Part shown: piece after piece, positions 36,301 to 49,600 of the stretch
How the letters are laid out: each line of letters opens with the position of its first letter
Numbering within the stretch: position 1 is the first letter of the stretch
Source of the DNA: Doryteuthis pealeii
Lineage: Eukaryota > Mollusca > Cephalopoda > Myopsida > Loliginidae
Direction: 5' to 3'
DNA length: 64,000 nucleotides
Assembly: GCA_023376005.1 (NCBI GenBank)
Contig: CM042179.1
Location: forward strand, 17,286,758-17,350,757
The notes under the pieces: model-generated
What the model was told of the DNA's origin: nothing
Database searches by the model: none
What the model saw: the letters and a program-made list of their open reading frames with translations, nothing else
Program-made: the position numbers and the translations under genes

Positions 36301-37628
36301 ATTTCTTGTAATAGTTATAATTGCTAATTAACTAATAATTGGATATTATTAATACATCTATGGCTAAAAATGTTCTCAATTATTGTAGGTTAGTAGTAAT
36401 TAAGGTCACAACATGTCCATCTCCAATTAAAGATTTCAGTTGCATGGCTACCAGGCCTTTATTTGGTATAGCCTTGGTCTATGCCTATTGATTGCCAAGT
36501 ATATCACTTCTTCCTGTTTAATGGGCTCCAACAATATTTAACAGTTAATTATTGGATATCATTAACACATCTAGTGCTAAAAATGTTCTCAATAATTGTA
36601 GTTTTGTAGTAATTAAGGTCACTACATGTCCATCTCCAATCAAATACTTCAGCTGCCTGCTTGCTAGGCCTGTTATAGAGATAGTCTTGGTATGAACATA
36701 TTAAAAATGTAAGTAAATACCATCATTTGAATTAAAATCTATAGTTAGAACAAATCATTTACTTACTGATATGTAAACATTTAGATGTTAGTAGTTGAGC
36801 TAATTGTCAAGTTTAGTTTGTTTTGTTTTACAGCATATCAACCTCGGTGGGTCATTTAATGCCGACAAAGTTGTGAAATAAATTCATTCTTAATGCATAA
36901 TACAATTTTGTTTATAAACTCATGTTTTTCTATTTAATCCATAGATGGGACCCTAACAGGTACTACCACTTCGGGTCAGAGTGGACCAGGGAGCAATAGT
37001 GATGAAGGGGTGCTCCACATTCCCCAAACCTCCAAAACTGGAAATCAGATAGAGTTTAATGTCATTCCCAGGACATGTAGACCCTCAGCCACCGCCTTCT
37101 AGCACCCATGTGATAAAAGGGCTTGCCATAAGGGCAATAGGGTTGGGAAAATCATATAGGTGCTAGGGCTTGATGTGACAAGCCGATTGATCGGAAGAGG
37201 CCTCTCTGACTGCCCGTCTAGCCTAAGATAGGGCTAAAGTGGAGTATTGCAAGTCATGAACTGCTCATCCACCTGGGTCCTATCCTTAAGCATCACGGGT
37301 CACCACCCATGGCCAACGGGTGGCCCCATTGGGGGAGTCTTACCCCTCTGCAGAGGTGCAGTTGGTGCATTCTAACGCCCCACCGACAGGGCGGCTAATT
37401 GTCAAGATAACTAATGCTACTTTATCAAAATAAATGCCAAATAAAGAACAATTTTAATTTTATTAACAGCATTATAAAATAAAATGATGAAAAGAAGTAC
37501 ATATAAAAAACTTTATAATTTTCTCTGCCATAAGCATTTTACAATGTCTAAAAAGAAAAAAGAAAAAAGAAAAAAAAAAGTTTTTTACCTTTAATCTTTT
37601 AGATAGTTGAAAATTCTTATAGTAATAT

Positions 37629-37659
<31 letters not shown>

Positions 37660-39154
37660 AGGCACAGGATAAAATAAAATTATGGTAAGAATATTCTAGA
37701 AATAAAGTATATCTATATTAACATTACCTTGGCCATTGAGGACCACAGAGGGCATATTTGCAATTTTTACAACAGCCACGAGTGAATGGATTTGGGCTGC
37801 CTCTAAATTTTCCAGTAACCTAAAAAATATTAATTCATAAAAAACAAATTTGAGTCAGTCTTTACAAATATAAAAGGCTTCATCAACTCCAGTCAAAGTA
37901 ATATTAAAAATTAGTATAATGCATGCACAAAATTAGTCCTTTGCAAAGGAAAAAATGTAAAATACAGAAGATATGTAAAGATTTACACTGAAATTCTAAC
38001 AGAATTTAAAAAAAATGAATTGTTTCAACAATTTAAAATAAAACTTAAATTTTCATAAAGAAATAAGTATATGTATATACAAATAATAAAAGTGTTTAAA
38101 TAGATGCTTTTATTATTTGTATGTACATATTTATGAAAATTCAAGTTTTATTTTAAATTGTTGAAACAGTTCTTTTTAAAAATTCATTGTAAAAACTGGA
38201 TGACAGTTAAAAAAAAAAAAACTGTACCAGTTTAATTTATGAAAATCTCTGAGTCTACATTGTGGTCTGAAAGTCTTGTCATTCTACATATTGTTCTAAC
38301 TTTCATTAATTTTTGTTTTAATAATATAAAATATAAGTTATGTAATTATTTTACCACTAAAATAAATATAATGTAGGTGGTGACAAAACATTCAGACAAT
38401 CCTGAACAATGAAATTATCCACAAAACCTAGCATAAGACAATATGAATAAAATGGAGTCTAAAATTCGATCAAGAAAATATAGCAAAATATATGAGTTCA
38501 ATTCCTGATTTCTCTGTTGACTAATAAAAAAAGAGATAAAATAAAAAATAAAAATAAAAAAAAATAATCATAAAATGGTTTATCAGTGCAATTAGATACC
38601 CAATTTATTATTACCATTTATCCCAGAGTAGACTAACCCTGAAGAATTATTTTAAATGTAAATACTTTAATTTTTCGGTATGTTTTTTTTTATTAGAAAA
38701 ATCAATTCAATAAATTGACTCATTTATATCTACCTGGATGACCCCCAGCTGGATTAACACAAGATCATTTATCAAACTCACTATTCAGTAGTAATGAATC
38801 TGCAAGACTAACTTTCTATTACATGTTTATTTATTTTTTTGTTGTTTTTTTTTCTCCTCTACCCAGATTTTCCAGGTAGCCACTTCTAGTACATATATAA
38901 AGGACAGTATGTATGTATAGCTGGATGAAACTACAAAAAAAAAAAACAATTAATGACAATGTATATATATATATATATATATATATATGAGGAAAAATGA
39001 GTAAAGAAAAGAAATGTAAATGGATAAAATGAATTTAATCGATATCACATTAATCGATATCACTTACACATGTGTTTCGGTCAGTTTATGTGTGTGAAAA
39101 TATTTCGCACACATAGAAGAATCGACCTTCATCAGAGTGAACATTTATTTTGAA

Positions 39155-39190
<36 letters not shown>

Positions 39191-39663
39191 CATGTAGAAT
39201 TAAACAAAAGACACATCTCCTGTTTAACAATTTTATTTTTGATCTTTGAGTTTTTTTACCAACTTTTTAATGTTTGGGTGGAATTCGTGGATAAGTCCAC
39301 CAAAGTTCAAGTCCCGAGTACTTTCGGCACTTCAAAATGTGTGTACTGCATTGGAAATTAATTTTCTTTAAGGATGATTTGTATTGTTTTATGTATAAAG
39401 CTTCTAGTATTTGGAGTACACACATTTTTGAAGATATCTAAAAATTAGAATATACATAGAAATAGCATTAAAATTGTACTTAAACGTCCAGCATTTGTAA
39501 ATCTCAAAAGTAAACAAATCAATACATAAGGGTTTTTCTTTTGCCTTCCTCTACCTAGGCAATGCTAGGTAGCCTCTTCTAGTACATATATAAAGGGCAG
39601 TTGTGTGTATATTTGTATGTAGGTCCAGAAGAAACTATGAAAATAAAACAATTAATGACAAAG

Positions 39664-39718
<55 letters not shown>

Positions 39719-42700
39719 TTCACTATCACCAGAGCTTGCTTTTTGTTAAAAAATAATGAAGATTTTTTATATTTGGGAATATATTTAAAAATTAAAATTT
39801 GAATAGTAAGAGTCATTAGCGCGCTTGTAATTAAAACATAAACAAATCAATTATGGGAGTCCAAAACAATCAATTTTTCTTTTTCTTTCTTTCTTTATCA
39901 ATCACTATTTATTAAATAATCGCTTTAATTTAGTTTTTTTTAACTAATGGTTAACTAAGTGATTAATACTTAAATTGTCAATAAAAAAGTAAATTATATA
40001 ATAAAAAAATTAGATTGAATAAATGATTGTTTATCCCATATGATTGTTGAATGAAGTATTTATAAAAATTTTGAATCAGTTAAAATGTAGATTTAATTAA
40101 AACTTGATTAAAAGATTTAATGATTGTATATTTAATATTAGAACATAAAAATGTTCAAATATTAGATATACAATTATTAAATCTTTTAATCAAGTTTTAA
40201 TTATTTCATTCAACAATTGTATGGATCATTTATTCAATCTAATTTTTTTTTATATAATTGTCTTTTCATGGACAATTTAAGAATTAATCACTTAGTTTCA
40301 CTTTTGAATATTCATACATAAAAAGAAACCTGTAATTTGATATTTAAATTTCAAATTAATTCAAAGTTCTTTTCTGTAAAATTTCCATGCATATTCTTGT
40401 TTTGATATTTACAATTTGTATATTTTTATTACACCTTCATATTTCACTAACAGATGATAAATAGTGACTGTTTGCTATTTATGACAAGTAAATGAGTATG
40501 TGTGATTTTCATCTCTAATGAAAACACAACCGAAAAAGTTTCAGTAAAGATTTTTGTTTTCATATTTAAAATTTGTACATTTTCCTTATGCTGTCATAAA
40601 TAAAACTAATGATAAATCAAATATATATACACATTCACTATCGCCAATCTTGATTTTGGGCAACAATAAGATTTATGTATGCTAAGATATAAAAATTAAA
40701 TAGTGACAGCAGGGGAAAGCCATTAGCACGTTCGTAATTAAAACATAAACAAATCAATTATGGGAGACCAAAACAAATTTTTTTTTTTTAAATGTTAGCC
40801 ACTATTCATAAAATAATTGTGTTAATTTAGTTTTTTTAATTATTGGGTTTCTTTTTCAATGTTCAAATATTGAATATACAGTTATTAAATCTTTTAAAAA
40901 AATCATTGGTGCGTTAATTTTTCATATTGAAAAATAATACAAGAAATTAGTAACAAATTAAGAATCAATAATTAAGTTTTAATCAAATCTACGTTTTTAC
41001 TGATTCAAAGTTTTTGTAAATATTTTATTGTATGGGATAAACAATCATTTATTCAATCTGATTTTTTTTATTTATTATTATATTCTTTTTATGGACGGTT
41101 TAAGAATTAATCATTTAGTTTCACTTTTGAACATCCATACATAAAATAAGTATTGTAATTTCATATTTAACTTAACTAATTCAAAATTCCTTTTTAAAGA
41201 ATAAGTTTCACAATTTTTATTTTTTTATTATTTGCATTTAATATTTTGAATTGGAGACATTTTTTAGTAAAAAAATAATATACAATAATTTAAATAATTC
41301 AATATAAAATATTTGATCAATAAGCTACAGTTTGAATTCATGATTTCTTATATAATTATTCATCAAATTTTACATCATACAAAAAATTAAAGAATTATTT
41401 TGATTTGAAATATAGTCACATTTTATTTTAATTCAATTACTTTATCTATACTTTTCTTTTTGGCATTGTTTTTTTTTTTTTTTTTTTTTAATTTGAAATA
41501 TAATATTGATTGATTGAACCTCATTTATATCTTATTAAAAAAAAATGTAAATTATTGAATTAAAATTTTTTACTATATTATTATATGTGATGTCATTCTC
41601 TCTACCCAGGTGAAAATCTTTTTTACATGGGGATTTTTATGGGGCATCCAGCAAGGATCCAACTCAGGATTAGTAATAATGGATCTGTGAGACAAACTTT
41701 TTTTTTTTAATTCTCCTCTACTCAGGCGATGCCGGATAACCACAATGTAATATGGGTAAATATAGCTATTTAACACAATGGTTTAAAGTTAGACTAATCT
41801 AAAATGAAAGTTGTTTACCAGCTTATAAAACATTTTAAAATTATATTTTAAACTACTGTTTACTGTAAGTAACTAAAAGTGAAAGAAAATCATAGTTTCA
41901 GCAAAAGTATCCGGTCCATGACCAGACTAAAAAAATGTTAACACCAGGTAGTAAGTGGTTAGAGAGATAAGTAAAAGTTGTTAGGATGGCCTAATGTCGG
42001 TATCAGCCAGACAGCGAGGGAGTCTATCCCCTTTTCATTAGCACTAGACCAAGGAGATTGTTTTTGCATCTGAGGTGGAGCGCCACACCTACCATCAGCT
42101 CCTCACTTTACCACACAGATCCCTGTGCTACTCATACTCTGTATAAAGTATTTTAAATTTTTTTCTTAATTATTGAATTATATCACTTAATTATTAAAAA
42201 TCAAAAAAAAAAATTTTGTGTGTTTCTTAGTTATAAGCATATCAATTAGTATGCAAGATTTCAAATCTGAATGACCTCTCGTTTGTGAGTTATAAGTCGA
42301 CACGACCAAACTTTCTTTTATACATCTTGCTTGATTAACTAATTTTTACTATTCTCCTGTTGGAAGATTATGTTATACACATAGAACTTGAGTACCAGTA
42401 ACATACATTTTTCTTATTTGCTATCCCTTTATATATATAATATAAATTTGAGAAAAATCATTTTACAAGTATGTATCTGTTAATACATTATTTCACCCCC
42501 TACCAAAAAATAAACAAAAAACAACCATAACATTTTTTTTTAATAGTAGAGCTGTAATGAAAACTATACAGAATAATGAAAATGAAATACTTACTTGCTC
42601 ATTGGTTGTTCGTCCTCTAGCAACAAGAACTGTATGGAAGCCAGTTAGACCTCCAACTGGAATTATCAATATGCCAATAATAACCATAACAATAAGACTA

Positions 42701-45700
42701 AAAACTAAGTTAAGGAATAAAATTTTGATCAAACATTTAGATATAATTATACAAACAAGTCAAAAGTATAGCTGAAACAAATTACAAAATAGTAATCATG
42801 AAAAATGAAACAGCATTTATTTTCTATATAAATGCAGACATTTGCAACATCCATATTTCATAACATGATCCAACATTTCACTATATGCAGTGACATGTAG
42901 ATCCACTCTGAATACTATAGATAACATACAAATTTGATAAGCTATAAAAAATACATGACAAGTAAGAGAACTGTTAATCTAAATAGAAAATTCCTTGATA
43001 TACACATACACACTTATTCATGAGTTATACTTAATATTAATCAAGCATAACGCATGAATACGGTAATTTACTTTATTTAGTGCATACTAATACTTTCAGA
43101 AGTAGAGTTATCATTAATAAACTCAAATATTTTGATAATCACCTTAGATAAGAAATACTTTATCTAAAATAACGAAATACTAAAAGTAAGTCTGTATTTG
43201 TTTTTATTCAAGATCAATTTCTAGATTATTCAAATATTGTAAGAAACTAGTTTTTAGATTACAATGTAAAAAATATATAATAGCTAAAATGAAGTAAGCT
43301 TCATTTTAGTTTAAATTGCCTCCAAATATTGTTTTGCCATTGGGACAAAGAATTAAAAAAAAGTTGACAAATATAAGATAACTTATGAAGAAAATATAAA
43401 AAATGTAACTTTATTCAATATTTGACCAAATTTACACAAAAAAATCATCTAAATTACAATTTTTAAAAATATCAATTCTACTTGCAGTTTACATGATGAC
43501 AAAAAAATTATATAAATAAACTTTTCAAACCTTTTCAAGACATTTCAGCAGAAATTAGTGTATTTTCCAATATATAAATGTGCATGATATATCTGGAAAT
43601 TCTGAAAAATATTTCATGTAAAAGACATTTGAATTGTAATCATTTTAAATTTTGAAGCAAAACTATCTATTTGTATATGCCTTAAAAAAGGGGGGATCCA
43701 TGTTATAAGAGTAAAAATAATACTAATTTTTCAAATTATTTTAATTTTTCATAATAAAATTTTCTTGAATTTAAAAAAAAATTGAATTAACATTTTTCAT
43801 CACTTATTAGCAACACCAGCTGTTTCGTTGATTGTGTTGGACATTTCCAAATTCCAACCATAATAGGTTTAAATCACAATTTCTCATGTTTTACAGGCCC
43901 AAGCTTAAAAATATTTATATGGTTGGAAATAAAAGAAATTAATCTTTCTAAATATTTAATTTTTTTAATGTGTTTTTATCCATTGCATTATTTTTTATGG
44001 TGAGTTAAAACGGTATTTTTCTTCCAACAGCTGGAAATTCATAATATGAGTTTTTTCTCAGAATAAAATTTATACGGTAATTTATTTTGTAAAATCAATA
44101 TTCTTGAAATTTTACACTTCATTAGCACACACCTTAAAATACAAGTAGGAACTGTTTTTTTTTCTTTTCCGATCTTTGGAAGTGAAAATATGAAAAGTTG
44201 ACGGAGATTTCTTCAAAAAGTGTAAGAAGATAAGCAAAAAAAAAGCACTATATCACTAATAGAAGAAAAGTCTCAGAATTATTTTCATATATAACATGCG
44301 TTATTTAGATGTTGCTTAACTGTCAGGGTTTCTTCGTCAAAGTTTCAATTTTAGAAAAAAAAACAACTTAAAATTATGAGAAATGTAAACAAAACTTACC
44401 ACACTTTTACACAAACCCAGGTTTGTGTAAAAACATATGTATATAGGTAATCTATTTCTTGTATGTAATTCAACATAAGCATTTAGAAATGTATTTTTAA
44501 GTTCAAAGTAATGTTATATATTTAAATTAATATCATATATGTGTATACATGCAGTATAAAAATGAAAATGTTGAATAATCTTGTGGTAAACTTAAAAAAA
44601 CAAAAACCCTGCTACCAGTACCTCTTATTCTCTAAATAATTGGTTACAGCATATAGATACATACAATTTGAGTGTAGAATCAGAAAGAACATACAATTTT
44701 ACGTAAGAATGACAAGTTTTATCAAAATTGTTTCAAAAATAAAGAAATGAAGAAATTACTGAATTTCTTGTTCTGAATTGGTCCTTGATTTGACATATTT
44801 TTTTAACAAAATAATGTCCACTTTTGGGGCTTTAAATTCTCATAACTTTTGAACCACTGGAGATATTTGCATAATTCAAACAGATTTGAACTCCATTTAC
44901 AAAGCTCTATTTAACTAATATGATTAAATAACAATAACCTCAAATAAAAAAAAATCAACTGGAAATGCTACACTTATACAACCTCTGGCAAAATCTATGG
45001 AATCACTACACTTAAAGAATGTCTATCCAGATTTATTACTTCATAACAAACAAATCATGGATATGATACAAAATAATTTTTAGCAGATAAACATTGTAGC
45101 TTTTATGAAATATACAAAGAAATTGCTATTGTTTGAACTAATAGGATTTTTTCCCAGATCAAATAGAAGAAATTACAAAATCATTATTATCAATGACAAA
45201 AATTACAATTAGTACCGTATTCTTTTTATTAGGCTTTTATGATAATCTGGGTTTTGGGGTGGGGGTGGAATGGAAAAACAATATTCTCTGTTAAGCTGTT
45301 TTAAACTTTCTCTAACAGAAGTTGACAGAGTAAGTTTACAGGGTGGAGCCTTATTATGGATACCACACTTTTTCCTTTAACTTTCACTCAGATTATGATC
45401 TGGACATTTTATTGGCCATGTTATATGCTGAAGAAAAGTTTTTAAAACTCTTTATTCTATGGAAAGATGCATTATAACCCTTTTTGTTGTCAATTTCTAT
45501 ATTTTCCTTTTGTAATACTCCATTTTGTTTATACTTGCAACAAATTTTACAAACAATCAACAAACATCTTTTGTCACATCCCATTTCCATTGTTTCAATT
45601 GACAGTTCTCTTGTTAGAGCCATGTTTCTTTCAATTAATCAAAGACAGTAAGCATTCTCTTAACTGAAAACTAATTTGTATATTTAGATTTAGACTGCCA

Positions 45701-46590
45701 TTTTGTTTTGGAAAATTATGAGCTAATTTCATTTTTTTTTTCTTCTACTTGATATGGAAAAAATGCCATTAATTAGAATAATTGATCTAATTTGTTTTAA
45801 ATATATTTCATGCTATTAAACAAAAATAGTTCCAATTTGTTTATTTGCTATGAAAAAAAAGCTAGGTGAATATCTTTTAAGTGTGGTGATTCCAGAATTT
45901 TCAGAAGGGATTGTATATCAGTTTCTAAACTGACAGTGATTCAAAACAAATTTTACTAAAGCCTTTCCAATCTGCTTTGTCTAATTGTATGGATATGAAA
46001 TGAGAGAAAAAAAGTACTTTAGTTATGAGGTAAGGAGTTGCAATTGAGAATATGTCTCAAAAGAAAACCTGCCTAATCTTGGTATAAAGTTATAACAGGA
46101 CTCTGCAGTTGCATATTGTTACAATTTAGATTTATGCATACACACAGATTTCTATGTATTTCAGATAAGTATAGATTTTTCTAGGGAATCCTGATTGGAT
46201 AAATTTAGTGGTAGTTATTGTCATTGTGTTACTAAGCTGAACTTACTACTCTACCATAAATATTATTAAAATAACAAACATACAAAATTTAGGCTAATTA
46301 CTTTAACATCTGTATATAAAATAATTACAATATTCTATTGAAAGATCTCTTGATTTGGTCGATTTAATACTTCTTGATTGTTAAATCAGTTTTTATCTAA
46401 TAACATTTCAGAAGCAAACAATGAGAGTAAAGATGAATAAAGAATTTTTTAAAAAATCTATACATAAACATTTAAAAAAAAATGAATATTAAAAATTAAT
46501 TTTTTTAGTGAATATTTTTTTGCTGGAATATAAAATTTCCCAAGCAAAATATTTTAGTTTTGTTGCAGTTTTTATTTTCTGGTTCAAAGG

Positions 46591-46631
<41 letters not shown>

Positions 46632-49600
46632 GGCAGAATAATTTTTATTGAAAATCCATTACTATTTATAAAGCAATTATTATTCTCTCTCTCTCCCTCT
46701 CTCTATATATTTATACAAATATAAATAAAATTCTATATGGTTAAAATATTTTGATCAAGACTGATTATTATTTACTGATATACTTGGACTAGTGACCTCA
46801 TCCTTGAGATGTCTTCCATTGAACTAGAGTATATGATTATTTTCATGCACTACTTGACCCAGAGGTTGAACACACAACCACCAAGAAACACTTTAACCAA
46901 TGTTTATATCTACTAGGCCAATGTTTAGCACAATTCAGTGGTGGTAACTGAGTCTTAAATCTAAAATAATTTTATCTGCCTCTTTAATTGAAGCATAACA
47001 TATGTCACATACTATTCATAGTGGAATTTCAAAAATTTGTTTGAAATTTCAAGGTTATTATGACAGACACCTGAAGAAGGCCAGAGAGTACAACAGATAA
47101 AATGCTATAAGCACCATCAAGATGAGGATACTAGTTAGAATAAATCAGTAGTGATAATTCTTCATCTCAAAGATTTGGATAAAGTCTTGAAAACCTCAAG
47201 ACTTTAAGGGCAAATTTATTACTGGGATATGGAAATAAATTGAACAGGTATAAAAGCTTAAGAATATAACCAGAGAAAATGTTAAGCAACAATTTATAAT
47301 CACTTCTATTCAATATATTAGCCTGCTGTAGGTGTTGATAAATGATATATACAAATAAACTTCATTACAACATTTTTCTTGATATCTACTGTCTAGGTCA
47401 ATATCTAGCAAAGTCTTTTTCTTAATCTGCTCAGTTATTACAAATGTGGCCTATTGCAAGTACTAATTAGGTTACACATTTAGTGTAAACATTCTGAGTC
47501 AATTCAACTGAATTATTGCTTACTTAGCAAACCTGACCTTGGAGTGAAAGTTGCCCACTTTACATATTTGTGATCAGATTATTTGAACACAATAGCAACA
47601 GCAGTGTTGATAACCACTGAAAAATTCTTGACCATGGAATGAACATCTCAATTTAATAATGCTTATTGATGCAATTAGGTCAGCTAGAAATCATCACTGG
47701 ATATGACCCAAGAAAAATTTAAAAAATATATATATATTTAAAAAAAAACAAACCCAATTCATTCAAGCAACTAAACAAATTAATAACTTATGAAATGGTT
47801 GTGCATTTGCACCAGAAAAACAAATGATTTTTAATAATATAGGTTTAATAGGGCCACATGTATGTATATTAAAAAAAAGGACATATACATATATTTCTTA
47901 ATTTCAATCCAGGTTATACAAAATTAAATCCTAATGTTCCTATTTTAATATAAATAAAGCTGTTAGATTTAAAAACAAAAAGTGGTAAATTTATGGTATT
48001 TTTAGATTAACTCAAATTTTATATATAAATTGCAAGTTTTAATTTATAAAATTAAGTTTGATAAAAGTGACAAATATTGATTAAATGGTTGAACTAGGTT
48101 TTTAAATTAAGAACTTTTTAAAAGTTACTTAAAAGAAATTGTATGAAAGTATTTTCAAACTGATAAAATTACTGAAAACATTTGATAATTCTTAACAATT
48201 AATGATTTTTTTAACTGAAAAAAAGAAAAAAAAAACAAAAGAACATATAATGACAAGGATAAACACCGATTAAAAATAAATTTCTTCCACTTACAAGTGG
48301 TTTCAATAATTACACTATGTAACACTAATGTTGTTCCAGTTATTGTTATGTTATTTATTATTCATATATAGAAAAATAGCCATTATTCCCTTCAAACTTT
48401 GCTTTTCTGTCCTATTTTCTACGTAAAATCAGATAAATATGCGCATTTACATTCATACTAGATCTGAATAAAACAAAATATGAATAAAAATTTACATATA
48501 TTTATATTAAAGTTGAACAAAAATGTTAAGCAAGTTCTAGAAAATTCTCTTTCAGGTACATAGCAGTGAATCTACCTGGAAAATAGGTGAAATTTGAAAA
48601 TATCATTACACAAGTTTGAAAAGAAAAATAAATATTTCCTATTTACTTTAGGTGTAAGTAATTAGAAATAACACCTTTTGAAAAATAAAAATTGAATAAC
48701 ATAGTGTTACCTACCATAACAATAAATATACTAAACTAAAGCTATGGCCTATAAAGGATCAATATAAAGTTTTCATTATTATAAATTTTAACAATCAGGT
48801 ATTTTTAATCGGTTTACATATATAAAGACAATTTTTTTTTTAAAGAAAAGTTTTAAAAAAGGATACGCAATAATGTTGCCAGTCTGAGCCAAATCCTTTT
48901 TATGATTTAATACATACACCAAACAAAGAGAAAATATACTTATTTTATGAATAGTCAATGAAATCAAAAACAGGAAGAAATATCTATAATTTCTTCTTCC
49001 TATGCAGTTGTTTACCCATGGACAATGATGATCAAATGTCTGAAAAAATAAAAAATCAAGAATTAAACTAAGATATAAAACTATATTAAGAAAAATAAAG
49101 GAATCACCTTAGCAAATCCATATTACATATAAATAACAAACACGTGCAATAAATTCTTTATGATCATTAGGATAAAGATATATATAGGATAAATCATACC
49201 AAGTAAAAGACCAATAATTAATATATCACTAGGAATCAGTTATTTTAGTTTTTCATCTAAAAAGATTAAATTTGGTAAGAAGTAAAAATAAACCAATAAA
49301 TAACTTGAAAAATAAATCAAGATTTTCATTTTTTTTCTTAAAAATTTAAATTTAAATTGAATTGTGTTTTTGACACTAAATAAGCAGAGAGCTGATCACA
49401 GGTTAATTAGAAGGTAATCATTTATATGAGTTATATTGAAGTTTGAAATAATATTAGGGATATTTTTCTATTAACAATAAGTAGTTTTATTAATTTATCA
49501 TTGCCTTCCATAGCTTAATGTCACTTTTGGGTAAAATGGAGTTTCTTTTGTATAACTAAATATCTGTTTACAATAATTGACCACAGTATAAACAGCAGCA

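Larger units (their letters stand above)
33893..37727 (-). other. ZDHHC intron (between the Cys-cluster and proximal-tail exons)
   Basis: Intron of 3835 bp with good borders. It holds a direct duplication (36339-36690), a GC-rich element (36945-37400), a (TA)n at 37633-37659 and a repeated 45-bp block (35161-35205 and 35466-35510, both with AAAATATTAAAAGGCTCAAA). Confidence 0.85.
37820..42594 (-). other. ZDHHC intron rich in inverted repeats and repeat family R1
   Basis: Intron of 4775 bp. It contains a palindrome (38021-38168), R1 elements (38730-38988, 39540-39720, 41585-41765), a hammerhead-like motif on the transcribed strand (39059-39141), a large inverted repeat (39953-40298), a partner copy (40610-41240) and a reversed SINE (41995-42135). 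The density of foldback sequence is unusually high. Confidence 0.85.
42698..48866 (-). other. ZDHHC intron with long repeat R2 and a Tc1/mariner-like insertion
   Basis: Intron of 6169 bp. Identified contents are repeat R2 (43800-44965), a TIR element (44977-45915), a GT microsatellite (46592-46627), a reversed SINE-like unit (46780-46925) and a decayed Penelope-like end (47063-47145). The rest is AT-rich without recognisable content. Confidence 0.8.

Noticed and set aside
42708..42709. Alternative acceptor AG upstream of the TM4 exon
   Set aside because: Using it would add 11 bases and break the phase with the DHHC exon; the downstream acceptor fits both phase and family alignment.
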